64,000 bases of DNA from Actinomadura macra NBRC 14102 (GCF_001552215.1 NZ_BCQT01000023.1:62001-126000); one strand, 5' to 3'. Positions 46,611 to 56,150 are shown, counted from the stretch's first letter. Numbers and translations: made by a program. Notes: a model not told the origin generated them from the letters alone.

Positions 46611-48014
46611 TCATGGCAGCTCCTGTCCCTGTTCGACGGAGTCCGCGCCGTGCACGACGATCCGCTCGCCTTCCCGCAGGCCGCGCGTGATCTCCACGGT
46701 CGCGTCGCCCCGCACGCCCAGCCCGACCACCCGGCGCTGGGCGCGGCCGCCGGAGACGACCCAGACGACCGGCTCCCGTCCGCTGCTGACGACGGCCGCG
46801 GACGGGACGGACAGCACGCCATGGACGTCGCGGACGTGCAGGGAGACCGTGGCGCTCATGCCCGGCTTCGGCCACGGGGCCGCCGCACCGTCCGCGAGGG
46901 TTCCGGGACTGAGCGCGAGGGTCACCTTGTAGGTGACGCCGCCTTCGTTCGCCTCCTTCGGGGTCGACCCGACGCTGGTCACCTTCGCCGTGTACGTCCC
47001 GCTGGGGACGGCGTCGAACGCCACGTTCGCCTGCATGCCCTCGCGGACCTGGAGGACGTCCGTCTCGTCCACGTCGGCGCCGAGGGAGAGCGTCGAGACG
47101 TCCGTGACCGTGATGACCGCGTCACCGGCCGAGACGGGAGACCCCGTGGCGATGGGCGCGCCGTCCTCGCCGCCGACGGCTCCGAGACTCCCGAACCCCG
47201 CCAGGCCGCCCCGGGACTGGAGTGGCCGTGGGAGCCGGTCGGCGAGGCCGCTGAGTCCGGGCGCGCTGCCGGCGGGCCCGCCGAGCCCGATGACACCGTC
47301 GAACGGCGCCTTGATCGTCAGCGCGCGCACCGTGCGCTCGGCCGCGTCGAGCGCCGCTCGCGTCTGCACCCGCTGCGCGGCGGTGATCGAGGAGATCGTC
47401 GTGTCGAGGGTGCCGAGCCCGGCGTTCATCCTGGTCACGGCGGCGCGGGCGGCGTCGGCCGCGGTCCGGTACTCGGTTTCGGCCCGGGTGATCCCGGTGA
47501 GGACGAGGGCGCGCTGCTGCGGGTCGGTGATGCTCTGCGCGGCCAGGCGCGCCTGGGCGAAGCCGTCGCGGGCCGTCTGGTCCGTCCGGCGCTGAAGCTC
47601 GGTGAGGTCGATTCCGGCGGGCACGGGTGCGCCGCCGGCGGCGACGCGGTCCGCCTCGCGCGCCCGGGCGAGCCGCTGCTCGGCGTCCGGTGAGCTGATC
47701 TTGGCGAGGGCGGCACCCGCGCGGACGTGATCGCCGTCCGTCACGTACAGGCGTTCGACCGTCCCGTCGGCGGGCGCGCGCAGGACGGCCGTGGCCCGTC
47801 CCGACGCCGTACCGGGGGCCTCGACCATCGCGGAGACGTCGGTCCTGGCGACCGCGCCGATCCGCGGCCGCCGCCCGTGGTCCTCCCCCGTGCACGCGCC
47901 GAGCGCTCCGGCGAGCAGGACGCCGATCATGGCCAGTCTGAGGTGGCGGGGGGCGACCGGGGCATCATGAGAACGTTCCCGGCCATGCCGGGACGAACGG
48001 CCCAGTGAGGGCAT
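46611..48014 (-). CDS. Membrane-fusion adaptor lipoprotein of the MacB-type exporter
   Basis: A 467-residue HlyD/MacA-like adaptor. The lipobox LAGALGAC places it on the outer face of the membrane. It has a biotinyl-lipoyl-like start (VLRAPADGTVERLYVTDGDH), a coiled-coil/helical hairpin in residues 130-230, and a second lipoyl half (IKAPFDGVIGLGGPAGSAPG), then beta-barrel and membrane-proximal domains. It stands 13 bases upstream of the ATPase gene. Such adaptors in Gram-positive cells probably gate export through the permease. Confidence 0.88.
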   Translation of the reverse strand: MPSLGRSSRHGRERSHDAPVAPRHLRLAMIGVLLAGALGACTGEDHGRRPRIGAVARTDVSAMVEAPGTASGRATAVLRAPADGTVERLYVTDGDHVRAGAALAKISSPDAEQRLARAREADRVAAGGAPVPAGIDLTELQRRTDQTARDGFAQARLAAQSITDPQQRALVLTGITRAETEYRTAADAARAAVTRMNAGLGTLDTTISSITAAQRVQTRAALDAAERTVRALTIKAPFDGVIGLGGPAGSAPGLSGLADRLPRPLQSRGGLAGFGSLGAVGGEDGAPIATGSPVSAGDAVITVTDVSTLSLGADVDETDVLQVREGMQANVAFDAVPSGTYTAKVTSVGSTPKEANEGGVTYKVTLALSPGTLADGAAAPWPKPGMSATVSLHVRDVHGVLSVPSAAVVSSGREPVVWVVSGGRAQRRVVGLGVRGDATVEITRGLREGERIVVHGADSVEQGQELP

Positions 48015-48027
48015 GGTTCCCCGTGGG

Positions 48028-48459
48028 TTAGAAGGGACTCGCGTGCTCGCGTGCTCGGGACCTCGCACCGCGATCCGCAGGACCTGTCAACACGAACCCG
48101 GCCAGCGCGGCCAGCGTGGCGATGCCCTCCCCGACCAGGCTGATCGTCTTGTCGCTGTACCAGACGGGCTCGTGCATGTCCGGCAGCGGCCCGATCGCGC
48201 CCACGTCGACGTAGTAGTACAGCAACAGCGCCCCGACGGCGCTCGCCGCGACGACGAACGCCAGCGCGTACGACCACCGGCGCGCGTACGTCAGGATCAC
48301 CACGGCCGTCACGGCCGCGACCGCGGCCTGGATCCGGAACAGCGTGTCGCCATCGATGGAGCCCCCCTGGACATACGCCATGTCGGGGGCGAACCTCCAG
48401 TGCACGATGGCATCGGCCGCCAGTCCCGCGGCCACGAGCAAGCGGAGGAAGAGTCCCAT
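48028..48459 (-). CDS. Small integral membrane protein
   Basis: A 143-residue protein with four predicted membrane helices (about 3-22, 40-60, 63-85 and 108-128). No known domain was recognised. The ATG at MGLFLRLLVAAG was chosen; an upstream in-frame start (adding 20 residues) cannot be excluded. It stands 13 bases upstream of the adaptor gene on the same strand, so it may belong to the export operon. Confidence 0.6.
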   Translation of the reverse strand: MGLFLRLLVAAGLAADAIVHWRFAPDMAYVQGGSIDGDTLFRIQAAVAAVTAVVILTYARRWSYALAFVVAASAVGALLLYYYVDVGAIGPLPDMHEPVWYSDKTISLVGEGIATLAALAGFVLTGPADRGARSRAREHASPF

Positions 48460-48608
48460 ACCCCTTACACGGGCGCGACCCCCACCCTGGCTCAATTGTT
48501 GAGAAATGAACTTCACCACGGCGTTCGCCCCCCTTCCACCATCCAGGGGGATTTGTGCCCGATTCGGGGGACCCTAGCCCGCCGGAACCGCACACCCTGG
48601 CCGGGGGA

Positions 48609-49409
48609 TCAACCGCTCGCGAGTTCCTGACCCCGGTTCCGAGCGGCCTCGATCGCCTCCAGCACGGCCGCCCGGACCCCGTGCCTCTCCAACTCGCGGA
48701 TCGCCGCGATCGTCGTCCCGCCCGGGGAGGTGACGGCCTCGCGCAGCAGGACGGGATGCTCGCCGGAGTCGCGCAGCATGACCGCGGCGCCGACCGCCGA
48801 CTGGATCACCATCTCCAGCGCGGCCGCGCGCGGCATGCCGAGCAGGATGCCCGCGTCCACCATCGCCTCGACGAGGTAGTAGAAGTACGCCGGCCCGCTG
48901 CCGGACAGCGCGGTCGCGCCGTCCTGGAGCGACTCGGGGATGCGCAGCACCTTCCCGACCGGTGACAGCAGTTCCTCCGCCAGCTTGAGATGCTCCTCGC
49001 CCGCGTGCGCCCCCGCGGAGATCACGCTCATCGCCTCGTCCACGTGGACGGGCGTGTTCGACATGACGCGCACGACCGGGACGCCGTCCGGAAGCCGCTG
49101 CTCGATGAACGGGGTCGTGATGCCCGCCGCCATCGAGATCACCAGCCGTCCGGGCGGGACGTGCGGGCCGACCTCGTCCAGCAGGGCGCCCATGTCCTGC
49201 GGCTTGACCGCCAGCACGAGCGTACCGGCGCGCTCCGCCGCCTCCACGTTCGTGACGATCTCGACGCCGTACCGCTCGCGCAGCAGTGCGCCGCGCTCCT
49301 CGCGGCGCGCGGTCGCCATCAGCTCGGACGGGCGCCGCCCGGCCCGGAGCACTCCGGACAGCAGCGCCTCGCCCATCTTCCCGGCACCCAGAATCGCGAT
49401 CATCGGCAT
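48609..49409 (-). CDS. proC: Pyrroline-5-carboxylate reductase
   Basis: Last step of proline biosynthesis: NAD(P)H reduction of pyrroline-5-carboxylate. 266 residues, normal length. The nucleotide fold is IAILGAGKMGEALLSGVL, and the C-terminal signature is ALSGSGPAYFYYLVEAMVDA with LREAVTSPGGTTIAAI. It lies 65 bases from the proline dehydrogenase gene, so synthesis and degradation of proline are adjacent on one strand. Confidence 0.95.
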   Translation of the reverse strand: MPMIAILGAGKMGEALLSGVLRAGRRPSELMATARREERGALLRERYGVEIVTNVEAAERAGTLVLAVKPQDMGALLDEVGPHVPPGRLVISMAAGITTPFIEQRLPDGVPVVRVMSNTPVHVDEAMSVISAGAHAGEEHLKLAEELLSPVGKVLRIPESLQDGATALSGSGPAYFYYLVEAMVDAGILLGMPRAAALEMVIQSAVGAAVMLRDSGEHPVLLREAVTSPGGTTIAAIRELERHGVRAAVLEAIEAARNRGQELASG

Positions 49410-49474
49410 ACCTTGACGTGGGGTTTCAACGACCGGTCCACCCTATAACCGGGCGCCGCCGGGATTGCGCGGGG

Positions 49475-50395
49475 TCAGGCGCGGCCGACAAGGGAGCGCA
49501 TCAACAAACGGAGGTTGCCCGGCCTCTCCGCGAGGCGGCGCATGAAGTACCCGTACCACTCCTGGCCATAGGCGACATAAACACGAACCTGCGCGCCCTG
49601 CCCGGACAGCCGCCTCTGCTCCTGCGGGCGAATGCCGTAGAGCATCTGATACTCGAACGTGTCGGCGTCGCGCTCGTTCAGGACGGCCAGCGCGCCGGCG
49701 ACATCGATCAGGCGCGGATCGTGCGTGGCCAGCATCGGGTATCCCTTGCCCGCCATCAGAATCTTCATACAGCGGACGAAGGACTTGTCGATGTCCTCCT
49801 TGCCGGTGAAGGCCACCTCATCGGGCGCCGCATAGGCGCCCTTGCACAGCCGTACGCGGGAACCCTCGTACGCCAATTCGGCACAGTGTTCCTCTGCACG
49901 CCGCAAGTACGCCTGTATGACGGCACCCGTGTCGGGGAAGTCACGGCGCAGTTCGTGGACGATCCCGAGCGTGGAGTCGACCGTGGTGTGGTCTTCCATG
50001 TCGAGCGTGACCGTCGTACCGGCGGAACGAGCGGCCGTGCAGATAGTGCGCGCGTTGTCCAAGGCGAACGCCTCGTCCAACGTCTGCCCGATCGCGGACA
50101 GCTTCACCGATACTTCCGCGCGCGCGCCGAGATGCGCAGCGCCCAGCCGTTCGAGCAGTTCGACATAGCCCCGGACGTTCGCCTCGGTGCCCTCCCGGTC
50201 GAGCGTGTCCTCGCCGAGCACGTCCAGGCTGACGAGCAGCCCCTCGCCGGTCAGCCCCTCCGTGACACGCGCCGCGTCGTCGATCGTCTCGCCCGCGATG
50301 AAACGGCGGACCACGTCGCGGGTGAACGGCGCGGTCTCCACGACCCTGCGCGCGCCGCCGCTGCGCGACGCGGCCAGCAACGCCTGTCGAAGCAC
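49475..50395 (-). CDS. Proline dehydrogenase
   Basis: FAD enzyme of 306 residues that oxidises proline to pyrroline-5-carboxylate and feeds the quinone pool. It is the monofunctional actinobacterial/Thermus-like type. EVSVKLSAIGQ, TLDMEDHTTVD, RLCKGAY and MLYGIRPQEQ are family blocks. The start is GTG. No P5C dehydrogenase gene is in the window. Confidence 0.93.
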   Translation of the reverse strand: MLRQALLAASRSGGARRVVETAPFTRDVVRRFIAGETIDDAARVTEGLTGEGLLVSLDVLGEDTLDREGTEANVRGYVELLERLGAAHLGARAEVSVKLSAIGQTLDEAFALDNARTICTAARSAGTTVTLDMEDHTTVDSTLGIVHELRRDFPDTGAVIQAYLRRAEEHCAELAYEGSRVRLCKGAYAAPDEVAFTGKEDIDKSFVRCMKILMAGKGYPMLATHDPRLIDVAGALAVLNERDADTFEYQMLYGIRPQEQRRLSGQGAQVRVYVAYGQEWYGYFMRRLAERPGNLRLLMRSLVGRA

Positions 50396-50453
50396 TGGTG
50401 AACCCCTCGTCCTGCGTCCTCGTCCCCAGGGTATGCCCGGAAGGGGACCGCGA

Positions 50454-51629
50454 TCACGAGACGGTGCCGAGGCTGTTGCCGCCCCCGTGCTGCCGGACGT
50501 ACTCGGGCATCCCCGCGGACTTCACCGCTTCGAACAGCGCCTTCGACTTGGCGGGGTCCAACAGGACGACGCTCTGCTTGCCGCGCGTCCCGGTACCGCG
50601 GAACGGCGTCGTCATGAACGTCACGTCCGAGGGACGCAGATGCCGCAGGCTCAGCGCGAGCGAGCGCAGCTTGCCCCCCGACACGCTCTCGTCCACGCTG
50701 ATCGACTTGGTGAACGCGGACAGGAACCGGTCGAGCTTCAGCGGGTTGGTCAGCGTCCCGCCGTCCGCGGCCTGCTTGGCGAGCGCGCTGAGGAACGCCT
50801 GCTGCCGCTTGATCCTGTCGAAGTCGCCGTTCGGCAGGTTGTAGCGCTGCCGGACGAACAGCAACGCCTTCTCCCCGTCGAGTTTCTGCCGCCCCGCCGT
50901 CCAGTTCACCTTGCGGGCCGGGTCGTACACGCTCTGCTTGATGTCGACGGTGACGCCGCCGAGCGCGTCCGTCATCGACTTGAAACCCTCGAAGTCGATC
51001 GCACCGTAGTGGTCGACGCGGACGCCGGTGAGGTTCTCCATCGTCTCGATGAGCAGCTTCGGCCCGCCGAACGAGAACGCCGCGTTGATCTTCTGGTTGC
51101 CGTAGCCGGGAATCTCCACCCAGGAGTCACGCGGGAAGGACACCACGTAAGCCTTGCTGCGATCCGCCGGAAGGTGCAGCAGCATGATGGTGTCCGTGCG
51201 CTGCTGGCCCGGCTTCCACACCTGCCCGCCGTCCCCGGTCGTGGCGGCGTCGGCGCGCGTGTCCGACCCGACGAGCAGCCAGTTCTCCGTACCCGCCACA
51301 TTCGGACCCGGCCGCTTGGCGCCCTGGTCCGGCATCACGCCCTTGATCCGGTCGATGTTGCCGTTGTAGGACGACTGACGCTGCCAGACGAGCCCGCCCA
51401 GGCCCGCCACGACCAGCGCGAAGAACACCCCGACCGCGATCAGGACCCGCGGCCAGCGGCGCTTGCGCGGCTTGCGATGCCCCTTGGCCCCGTCGTCATC
51501 GGCACCGCCGAGCGTCCCGAGAGCGCCGAGACCGGACGGCTCGTCCGCGACGCCCGGGGCCCCATGCGGCGGCGGGGACACGTCGGACGGAAGCGGTGCG
51601 GGCGGTCCGGCGGGGTCTCGGGGGGTCAT
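50454..51629 (-). CDS. LytR-CpsA-Psr (LCP) family cell wall ligase
   Basis: A 391-residue LCP protein, which attaches teichoic-acid-like or arabinogalactan-type polymers to peptidoglycan. A Pro-rich cytoplasmic lead (1-60) precedes one membrane helix at about 63-85. The LCP domain has LLVGSDTRAD, RTDTIMLLHLPADRSKAYVV and FPRDSWVEIPGYGNQKINAA (catalytic Arg/Asp region). The exact polymer is unknown. Confidence 0.92.
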   Translation of the reverse strand: MTPRDPAGPPAPLPSDVSPPPHGAPGVADEPSGLGALGTLGGADDDGAKGHRKPRKRRWPRVLIAVGVFFALVVAGLGGLVWQRQSSYNGNIDRIKGVMPDQGAKRPGPNVAGTENWLLVGSDTRADAATTGDGGQVWKPGQQRTDTIMLLHLPADRSKAYVVSFPRDSWVEIPGYGNQKINAAFSFGGPKLLIETMENLTGVRVDHYGAIDFEGFKSMTDALGGVTVDIKQSVYDPARKVNWTAGRQKLDGEKALLFVRQRYNLPNGDFDRIKRQQAFLSALAKQAADGGTLTNPLKLDRFLSAFTKSISVDESVSGGKLRSLALSLRHLRPSDVTFMTTPFRGTGTRGKQSVVLLDPAKSKALFEAVKSAGMPEYVRQHGGGNSLGTVS

Positions 51630-51690
51630 GGCGCCGGAGATTACCAGCCGTTCCTGGACGCGAAGGCCCGGATCGGCGCAGGTGTCCGGA

Positions 51691-52425
51691 TCAGGCGGTC
51701 CTGCGGCGCAATGTCGCGGCGCCGAACAGCAGGGCCACGATCGTGAACCCGGCGATGACGGCGACGTCCACCGCGAGGGTCCCGGTGAAGTCCGGCATCC
51801 GGCTGATCTCCTGCATGCCCTCCACCGCGTACGTCAGCGGCAGCACCTTCGAGATCGCCTCCAGCCAGGACGCCATGTCGTCCCGCGGCACGATCAGCCC
51901 GCACAGCAGCATCTGCGGCAGAACGAAGGCCGGCATGAACTGGACGGCCTGGAACTCCGTCCGCGCGAACGCGCTCGCGAACAGGCCGAGCGCCATGCCG
52001 AGCAGCGCGTCCAGCACCGCGACGAGCACCAGCGACGCCAGCGACCCGTTCAGGTCCAGGCCGAGCCACGTCAGCGAGATCAGCAGGACGACCCCGACCT
52101 GCACCAGCGTGATGACCCCGAACGCCAGCGCGTAGCCGAACAGCAGGTCCAGCTTGCCCGCCGGCATGGTCATCAGCCGCTCCAGCGTCCCGCCCGTCCG
52201 CTCGCGCAGCGTCGCCACGCTCGTCACGATGAACATGATCAGGAACGGGAACAGGCCGAGCAGCATCGGACCGACCCGGTCGAACAGCGCCGGCTGGTCG
52301 AACACGTACCGCAGCAGGATCATCAGCAGGCTGGGCACGCCGATCAGCATGCCGAGCGTGCGGTGGTCGTTCTTGAGCTGGGCGAGGATGCGCCGCATCG
52401 TCGCCAGCGTGATCGCAAGGCTCAT
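51691..52425 (-). CDS. ABC-2 type transporter permease
   Basis: A 244-residue permease with six membrane helices, typical of drug/polyketide exporters (DrrB-like): LATLRERTGGTLERLMTMP is the family cytoplasmic loop and ISKVLPLTYAVEGMQEI the last. The ATG overlaps the ATPase stop (ATGA). It forms a two-gene exporter. Confidence 0.92.
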   Translation of the reverse strand: MSLAITLATMRRILAQLKNDHRTLGMLIGVPSLLMILLRYVFDQPALFDRVGPMLLGLFPFLIMFIVTSVATLRERTGGTLERLMTMPAGKLDLLFGYALAFGVITLVQVGVVLLISLTWLGLDLNGSLASLVLVAVLDALLGMALGLFASAFARTEFQAVQFMPAFVLPQMLLCGLIVPRDDMASWLEAISKVLPLTYAVEGMQEISRMPDFTGTLAVDVAVIAGFTIVALLFGAATLRRRTA

Positions 52426-53153
52426 GTCGGGCTCCCCGCCCTCTCGTTGATCAGCCGGAGGAAGGCCTCCTCCAGGTCCGCCGAACCCGTCTGGGATCGC
52501 AGTGCCTCGGGCGCGCCGTCCGCGAGGATGCTGCCCTCCCGCATCAGCAGCAGCCGGTCGGTGCGTCCCGCCTCGTCCATCACGTGGCTGGACACGACCA
52601 GCGTCGTGCCACGATCGGCCAGCTCGCGGAACAGCTTCCACAACTCCTGCCGCAGCACCGGGTCGAGCCCCACGGTCGGCTCGTCCAGGACGAGCAGTTC
52701 CGGTGTGCCGAGCAGCGCCACCGCGAGGTTCGCCCGGCTGAGCTGGCCACCGGACAGCGTCGACACGACCTGATCCCGGTGCTTGCCGAGCCCGACCTCG
52801 TCGATGACCCGCGCCACGTCGCTGCGCGGCGCACCCAACACCGACGCGAAGTATCGGATGTTCTCGGCGACGCTCAGATCGGCGTACACAGCGGGCGTCT
52901 GCGTCGCGTACCCGACCCGCCGCCGCAACCCCCGCGCCCCGGCCTCGTCCCCGAGCACGGTCACCGTCCCGCTCTGGACGATCTGAACACCGACCAGGGC
53001 CCGTATCAACGTCGTCTTCCCGCAGCCGCTCGGACCGAGCAACCCCACGACCGAGCCCTCCGGCACGTCGAAGGTCAGCCCATGCAGCACTTCCCGGCCC
53101 CCGCGCGCCACCCGGAGGTCGCGCACGCTGACCGCTGCACTAAAACTCATCAT
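52422..53153 (-). CDS. ABC transporter ATP-binding protein (DrrA-like)
   Basis: A 243-residue ATPase: Walker A LLGPSGCGKTTLIRAL, signature LSGGQLSRANLAVALL (Ser-Arg in place of the usual Gln-Arg), Walker B LLVLDEPTVGLDP. It pairs with the downstream permease. The start codon lies only six bases after a consensus promoter's -10, so its message may be leaderless. Substrate unknown. Confidence 0.93.
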   Translation of the reverse strand: MMSFSAAVSVRDLRVARGGREVLHGLTFDVPEGSVVGLLGPSGCGKTTLIRALVGVQIVQSGTVTVLGDEAGARGLRRRVGYATQTPAVYADLSVAENIRYFASVLGAPRSDVARVIDEVGLGKHRDQVVSTLSGGQLSRANLAVALLGTPELLVLDEPTVGLDPVLRQELWKLFRELADRGTTLVVSSHVMDEAGRTDRLLLMREGSILADGAPEALRSQTGSADLEEAFLRLINERAGSPT

Positions 53154-53159
53154 GTGTTG

Positions 53160-53188
53160 AATTTAAGCGACCACCCCATCCCGGTCAA
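53160..53188 (-). promoter_or_regulatory. Consensus promoter giving a leaderless ABC exporter mRNA
   Basis: On the minus strand TTGACC (53183-53188), a 17-base spacer and TAAATT (53160-53165), followed after six bases by the ATG of the ABC ATPase gene. That spacing puts transcription start at or next to the start codon. Leaderless genes are common in actinomycetes. Confidence 0.72.
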
Positions 53189-53212
53189 GCCCTCTGGACC
53201 CAGACATGCGAA

Positions 53213-53248
53213 AACCCCTGCCAGGCGGCGTGAAGCCCAGCAGGGGTT
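53213..53248 (-). terminator. Terminator-like hairpin after XRE gene 1
   Basis: AACCCCTGC (53213-53221) and GCAGGGGTT (53240-53248) form a perfect 9-base stem with an 18-base loop. It lies between the first XRE gene and the ABC promoter and likely ends the XRE transcript. Confidence 0.65.
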
Positions 53249-53322
53249 GGAGACTCAGCCCGAGTCCGACGCTCAGGCGGCGGTCAAGGTCGTCTCGGCA
53301 CTTGAGTCACTGGCGACTCGGA

Positions 53323-54600
53323 CTACAGATGAGGGCTGGACGTCAGCGCGCAAAGCTCCCGCACGGCCGCCCGATCCCGCCGCTCGACCGGAACGGCACG
53401 CACAACGGCCTTCCCCGTCTCAGTGATCATGTGGCTCCACCGGGACGGCGGCAACGCGGCAAGGATCTCCGCAGCCTGCCGAGCACCGCGATCGATCCCC
53501 CCGTTGACCACCGTGCACAGGGCCGCTTGAAGCTGGTTCTGAGTCACATACGGATGATCGCCAGTGCGACTTAGAACGGCTAGGGAGTTGGCCAACGCGG
53601 CCTGAACTGGACCTTCATCTCCTGCGCCAGCGGAGATCACGAGGCTGGCAAATTGGAGCTGGCCACCTGTCCAGTAGTCCTGCATGATGTCGCACCGGTT
53701 GCTGACGGCCGGAAAAAGATCCTCGCAGGTCCGGAGCGCGTTATTGGCCTCCTCGTGTCGCCCGAGGGCACTGAACGCCTTTGCTTCCGAGCACTTCAGC
53801 AGTGCACTTCCCAGTGAACCCTTGGCGCCAGCGATGTGTTGGTAATTCTGGACGAGGTGAAGCACTAACGCGGGGCTCCGCTGCCCATACCGCGCATGCC
53901 CTGTTTCGGTGGCGCGCACGCCGAGCCGCAATTCGAGGTCTCCGGTCGCGTCGGCGGCGGCCCTGGCGGTGCGCCACCAGCGGATAGCGGGCCCATGGTC
54001 TCCGAGCCTGGTCAGCACGTTGGCGTACAGCGTTGCCAGCGACGCCTGAACCCGCTGTAGTTCGGTGCGCTCGCCGACGTCGGCCGCCTTGAGTTGGCGG
54101 TCCAGTGCGAGGAGATCGATCACCAGTTCTCGGCGGGCGTCCTCAGGCGGCTGGGTGCGGATCGCGTGCAGATGATCGTCACAGGTCAGATGCCAGTCAT
54201 CAAGGTCACGAGGGGCGATCGTCAATGCGAGATCGACGAGGCGGCCCAACGGCTCGGTTCCGAGCGCCCCCGCACTCATCCCCAGCGCGGCGAGTTGCAG
54301 CAGTGCGCGACGCTCCATGTCGTCGTCCCAAAGGTCAGGATTGATGCCAAGCATCACGGTACCCGCGGCGGCGGCGCCCGACCGCTTCGGCTTCGGGGGA
54401 TCCGGTCTGAGCGCGGCGAGCGATCCGTCCGCGCCGAGGATCTCGTCAAAGCGGGCTGCCATCTCCTCCGAGGGCATCCGTAAACCCCGGACAAGCCTGG
54501 ACACATAACCGTCATCACACGGGACGAGGTTGGACAACTTGCGCTGGCTGATCTGACGCTCGGCCATCAGCTCGCAGAGCTTCTCTCCGAAAGTCTCCAT
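53323..54600 (-). CDS. XRE-family regulator with TPR-like domain, copy 1
   Basis: A 425-residue regulator. Residues 1-65 hold a helix-turn-helix of the XRE/Cro type (MAERQISQRKLSNLVPCDDG then YVSRLVRGLRMPSEEMAARF). From about 120 on is an all-helical, TPR-like sensor region, as in Rap/NprR-like regulators. Its first about 115 and last about 65 residues are nearly identical to the neighbour at 54780-56060, while the middle is only moderately similar. Signal unknown. Tandem paralogue, same strand. Confidence 0.85.
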   Translation of the reverse strand: METFGEKLCELMAERQISQRKLSNLVPCDDGYVSRLVRGLRMPSEEMAARFDEILGADGSLAALRPDPPKPKRSGAAAAGTVMLGINPDLWDDDMERRALLQLAALGMSAGALGTEPLGRLVDLALTIAPRDLDDWHLTCDDHLHAIRTQPPEDARRELVIDLLALDRQLKAADVGERTELQRVQASLATLYANVLTRLGDHGPAIRWWRTARAAADATGDLELRLGVRATETGHARYGQRSPALVLHLVQNYQHIAGAKGSLGSALLKCSEAKAFSALGRHEEANNALRTCEDLFPAVSNRCDIMQDYWTGGQLQFASLVISAGAGDEGPVQAALANSLAVLSRTGDHPYVTQNQLQAALCTVVNGGIDRGARQAAEILAALPPSRWSHMITETGKAVVRAVPVERRDRAAVRELCALTSSPHL

Positions 54601-54690
54601 CGACCCATCCCGTTTCGACCCGAATACCCCTACTGCCTGCCGCTGTCGGGCGCTCCTCGGCAGGTGACAGTGCCTTTCACGCTAACCGCG
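54287..54690 (-). repeat. 5'-end duplicated segment, XRE copy 1
   Basis: The promoter region and first about 315 coding bases of XRE copy 1 match 55747-56150 with only scattered differences (for example Glu2 versus Ala2). Beyond 54287 the two genes diverge. This is a recent duplication or gene conversion tract. Confidence 0.85.
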
Positions 54691-54779
54691 GATCGAGCCT
54701 CGCGGAGGCCGAACGCCGTCACCACGAAAAAGGGGCCGCGTCGGTACGCCGAACCGGAATGAGGCAAGTCGACTGTGGC

Positions 54780-56060
54780 TTACAGATGAGGGCTGGACGT
54801 CAGCGCGCAAAGCTCCCGCACGGCCGGCCGATCCCGCCGCTCGACCGGAACGGCACGCACAACGGCCTTCCCCGTCTCAGTGATCATGTGGCTCCGCCGG
54901 GACGGCGGCAACGCGGCAAGGATCTCCGCAGCCTGCCGAGCACCGCGATCGATCCCCCCGTTGACCACCGTGCACAAAGCCTCGTGAAGACGGACGTTCG
55001 CGGCGTACTGATAGCCACGAGTGTTGGCCAGCACGATCTCGCGTTTCTCATCGGCCTCCGACTCGCGCCCGGCACCCGCGTGGACCCAGCTGGCCGTGAA
55101 ATGCACGACGTTCTCGCTCCTGTGGGTTGGGAGGATGCCGCCCCGTGCCTGCCCGCCAGCGGAGTCGGTAAAGGAATCCAACGCCGCCCTGGCTTCGCCA
55201 TGCCTGCCTTGCAGGGTGAGCACCTTGGCTCGCGTTCCAGCAAGATCTGCTTTCCTGCAGGACGGCGCAGGGCCGGCGAGTCGTTCCGCGGCGTCGATCA
55301 GTTGCAAGATGATCGCTGGATCGCGTTGGCCGTACAGCCCGAACTCGGCCTCTTCGCAGCGGACCATCAGCCGCAGATCAAGATCGCCGGTCATATCGGC
55401 GGCGGCCTTGGCCGTCCGCCACCAATGGATGGCGGAGTCGTGGTCGCCCAGGCGGGTGAGCGTGTCGGCGTACATCATGGAAAGTGCAGCCACGATCCGA
55501 CGCAACTCGATCGCTTCCCCCGGCGCGCCCGGCTCTGCGGCCTGTATCTGACGCTGGGCTGCGACCAGATCGACCATCAGCCCATCGCGGGCCTGCGCGG
55601 GCGGACGAGTAAGGATCGCGTACAGGCGATCCGCCAGGGTCAGGTGCCACTCATCGACACCACGAGGTTCGCTGTTGAGCGCCAAGGCGAGCAGTTGACG
55701 GACCGGTTCCCCGGTTGAGCCGAGCGCGCCTGCGCTCATCCCTAACGCGGCGAGTTGCAGCAGTGCGCGACGCTCCATGTCGTCGTCCCAAAGGTCAGGA
55801 TTGATGCCAAGCATCACGGTACCCGCGGCGGCGGCGCCCGACCGCTTCGGCTTCGGGGGATCCGGTCTGAGCGCGGCGAGCGATCCGTCCGCGCCGAGGA
55901 TCTCGTCAAAGCGGGCTGCCATCTCCTCCGAGGGCATCCGTAAACCCCGGACAAGCCTGGACACATAACCGTCATCACACGGGACGAGGTTGGACAACTT
56001 GCGCTGGCTGATCTGACGCTCGGCCATGAGCTCGCAGAGCTTCTCTCCGAAAGTCGCCAT
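54780..56060 (-). CDS. XRE-family regulator with TPR-like domain, copy 2
   Basis: A 426-residue paralogue of the gene at 53323-54600. It has the same N-terminal HTH and the same C-terminal block (ALCTVVNGGIDRGARQAAEI, then SHMITETGKAVVRAVPVERR); the middle (about residues 118-360) is diverged but aligns through RLGDHDSAIHWWRTAKAAAD and YGQRDPAIILQL. It is divergent from the small-gene triad, with 114 bases between. It may regulate that triad, which is inference from position. Confidence 0.85.
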   Translation of the reverse strand: MATFGEKLCELMAERQISQRKLSNLVPCDDGYVSRLVRGLRMPSEEMAARFDEILGADGSLAALRPDPPKPKRSGAAAAGTVMLGINPDLWDDDMERRALLQLAALGMSAGALGSTGEPVRQLLALALNSEPRGVDEWHLTLADRLYAILTRPPAQARDGLMVDLVAAQRQIQAAEPGAPGEAIELRRIVAALSMMYADTLTRLGDHDSAIHWWRTAKAAADMTGDLDLRLMVRCEEAEFGLYGQRDPAIILQLIDAAERLAGPAPSCRKADLAGTRAKVLTLQGRHGEARAALDSFTDSAGGQARGGILPTHRSENVVHFTASWVHAGAGRESEADEKREIVLANTRGYQYAANVRLHEALCTVVNGGIDRGARQAAEILAALPPSRRSHMITETGKAVVRAVPVERRDRPAVRELCALTSSPHL

Positions 56061-56150
56061 CGACCCATCCCGTTTCGACCTGAATACCCCTACTGCCTGC
56101 CGCTGTCGGGCGCTCCTCGGCAGGTCGCAGTGCTTTCACGCTAATCGCGG
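55747..56150 (-). repeat. 5'-end duplicated segment, XRE copy 2
   Basis: Counterpart of 54287-54690. The match includes the upstream sequence with the CTGCCTGCCGCTGTCGGGCG stretch, so the two regulators probably share promoter features. The 3' ends are likewise duplicated: 53325-53522 matches 54782-54979. Confidence 0.85.
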
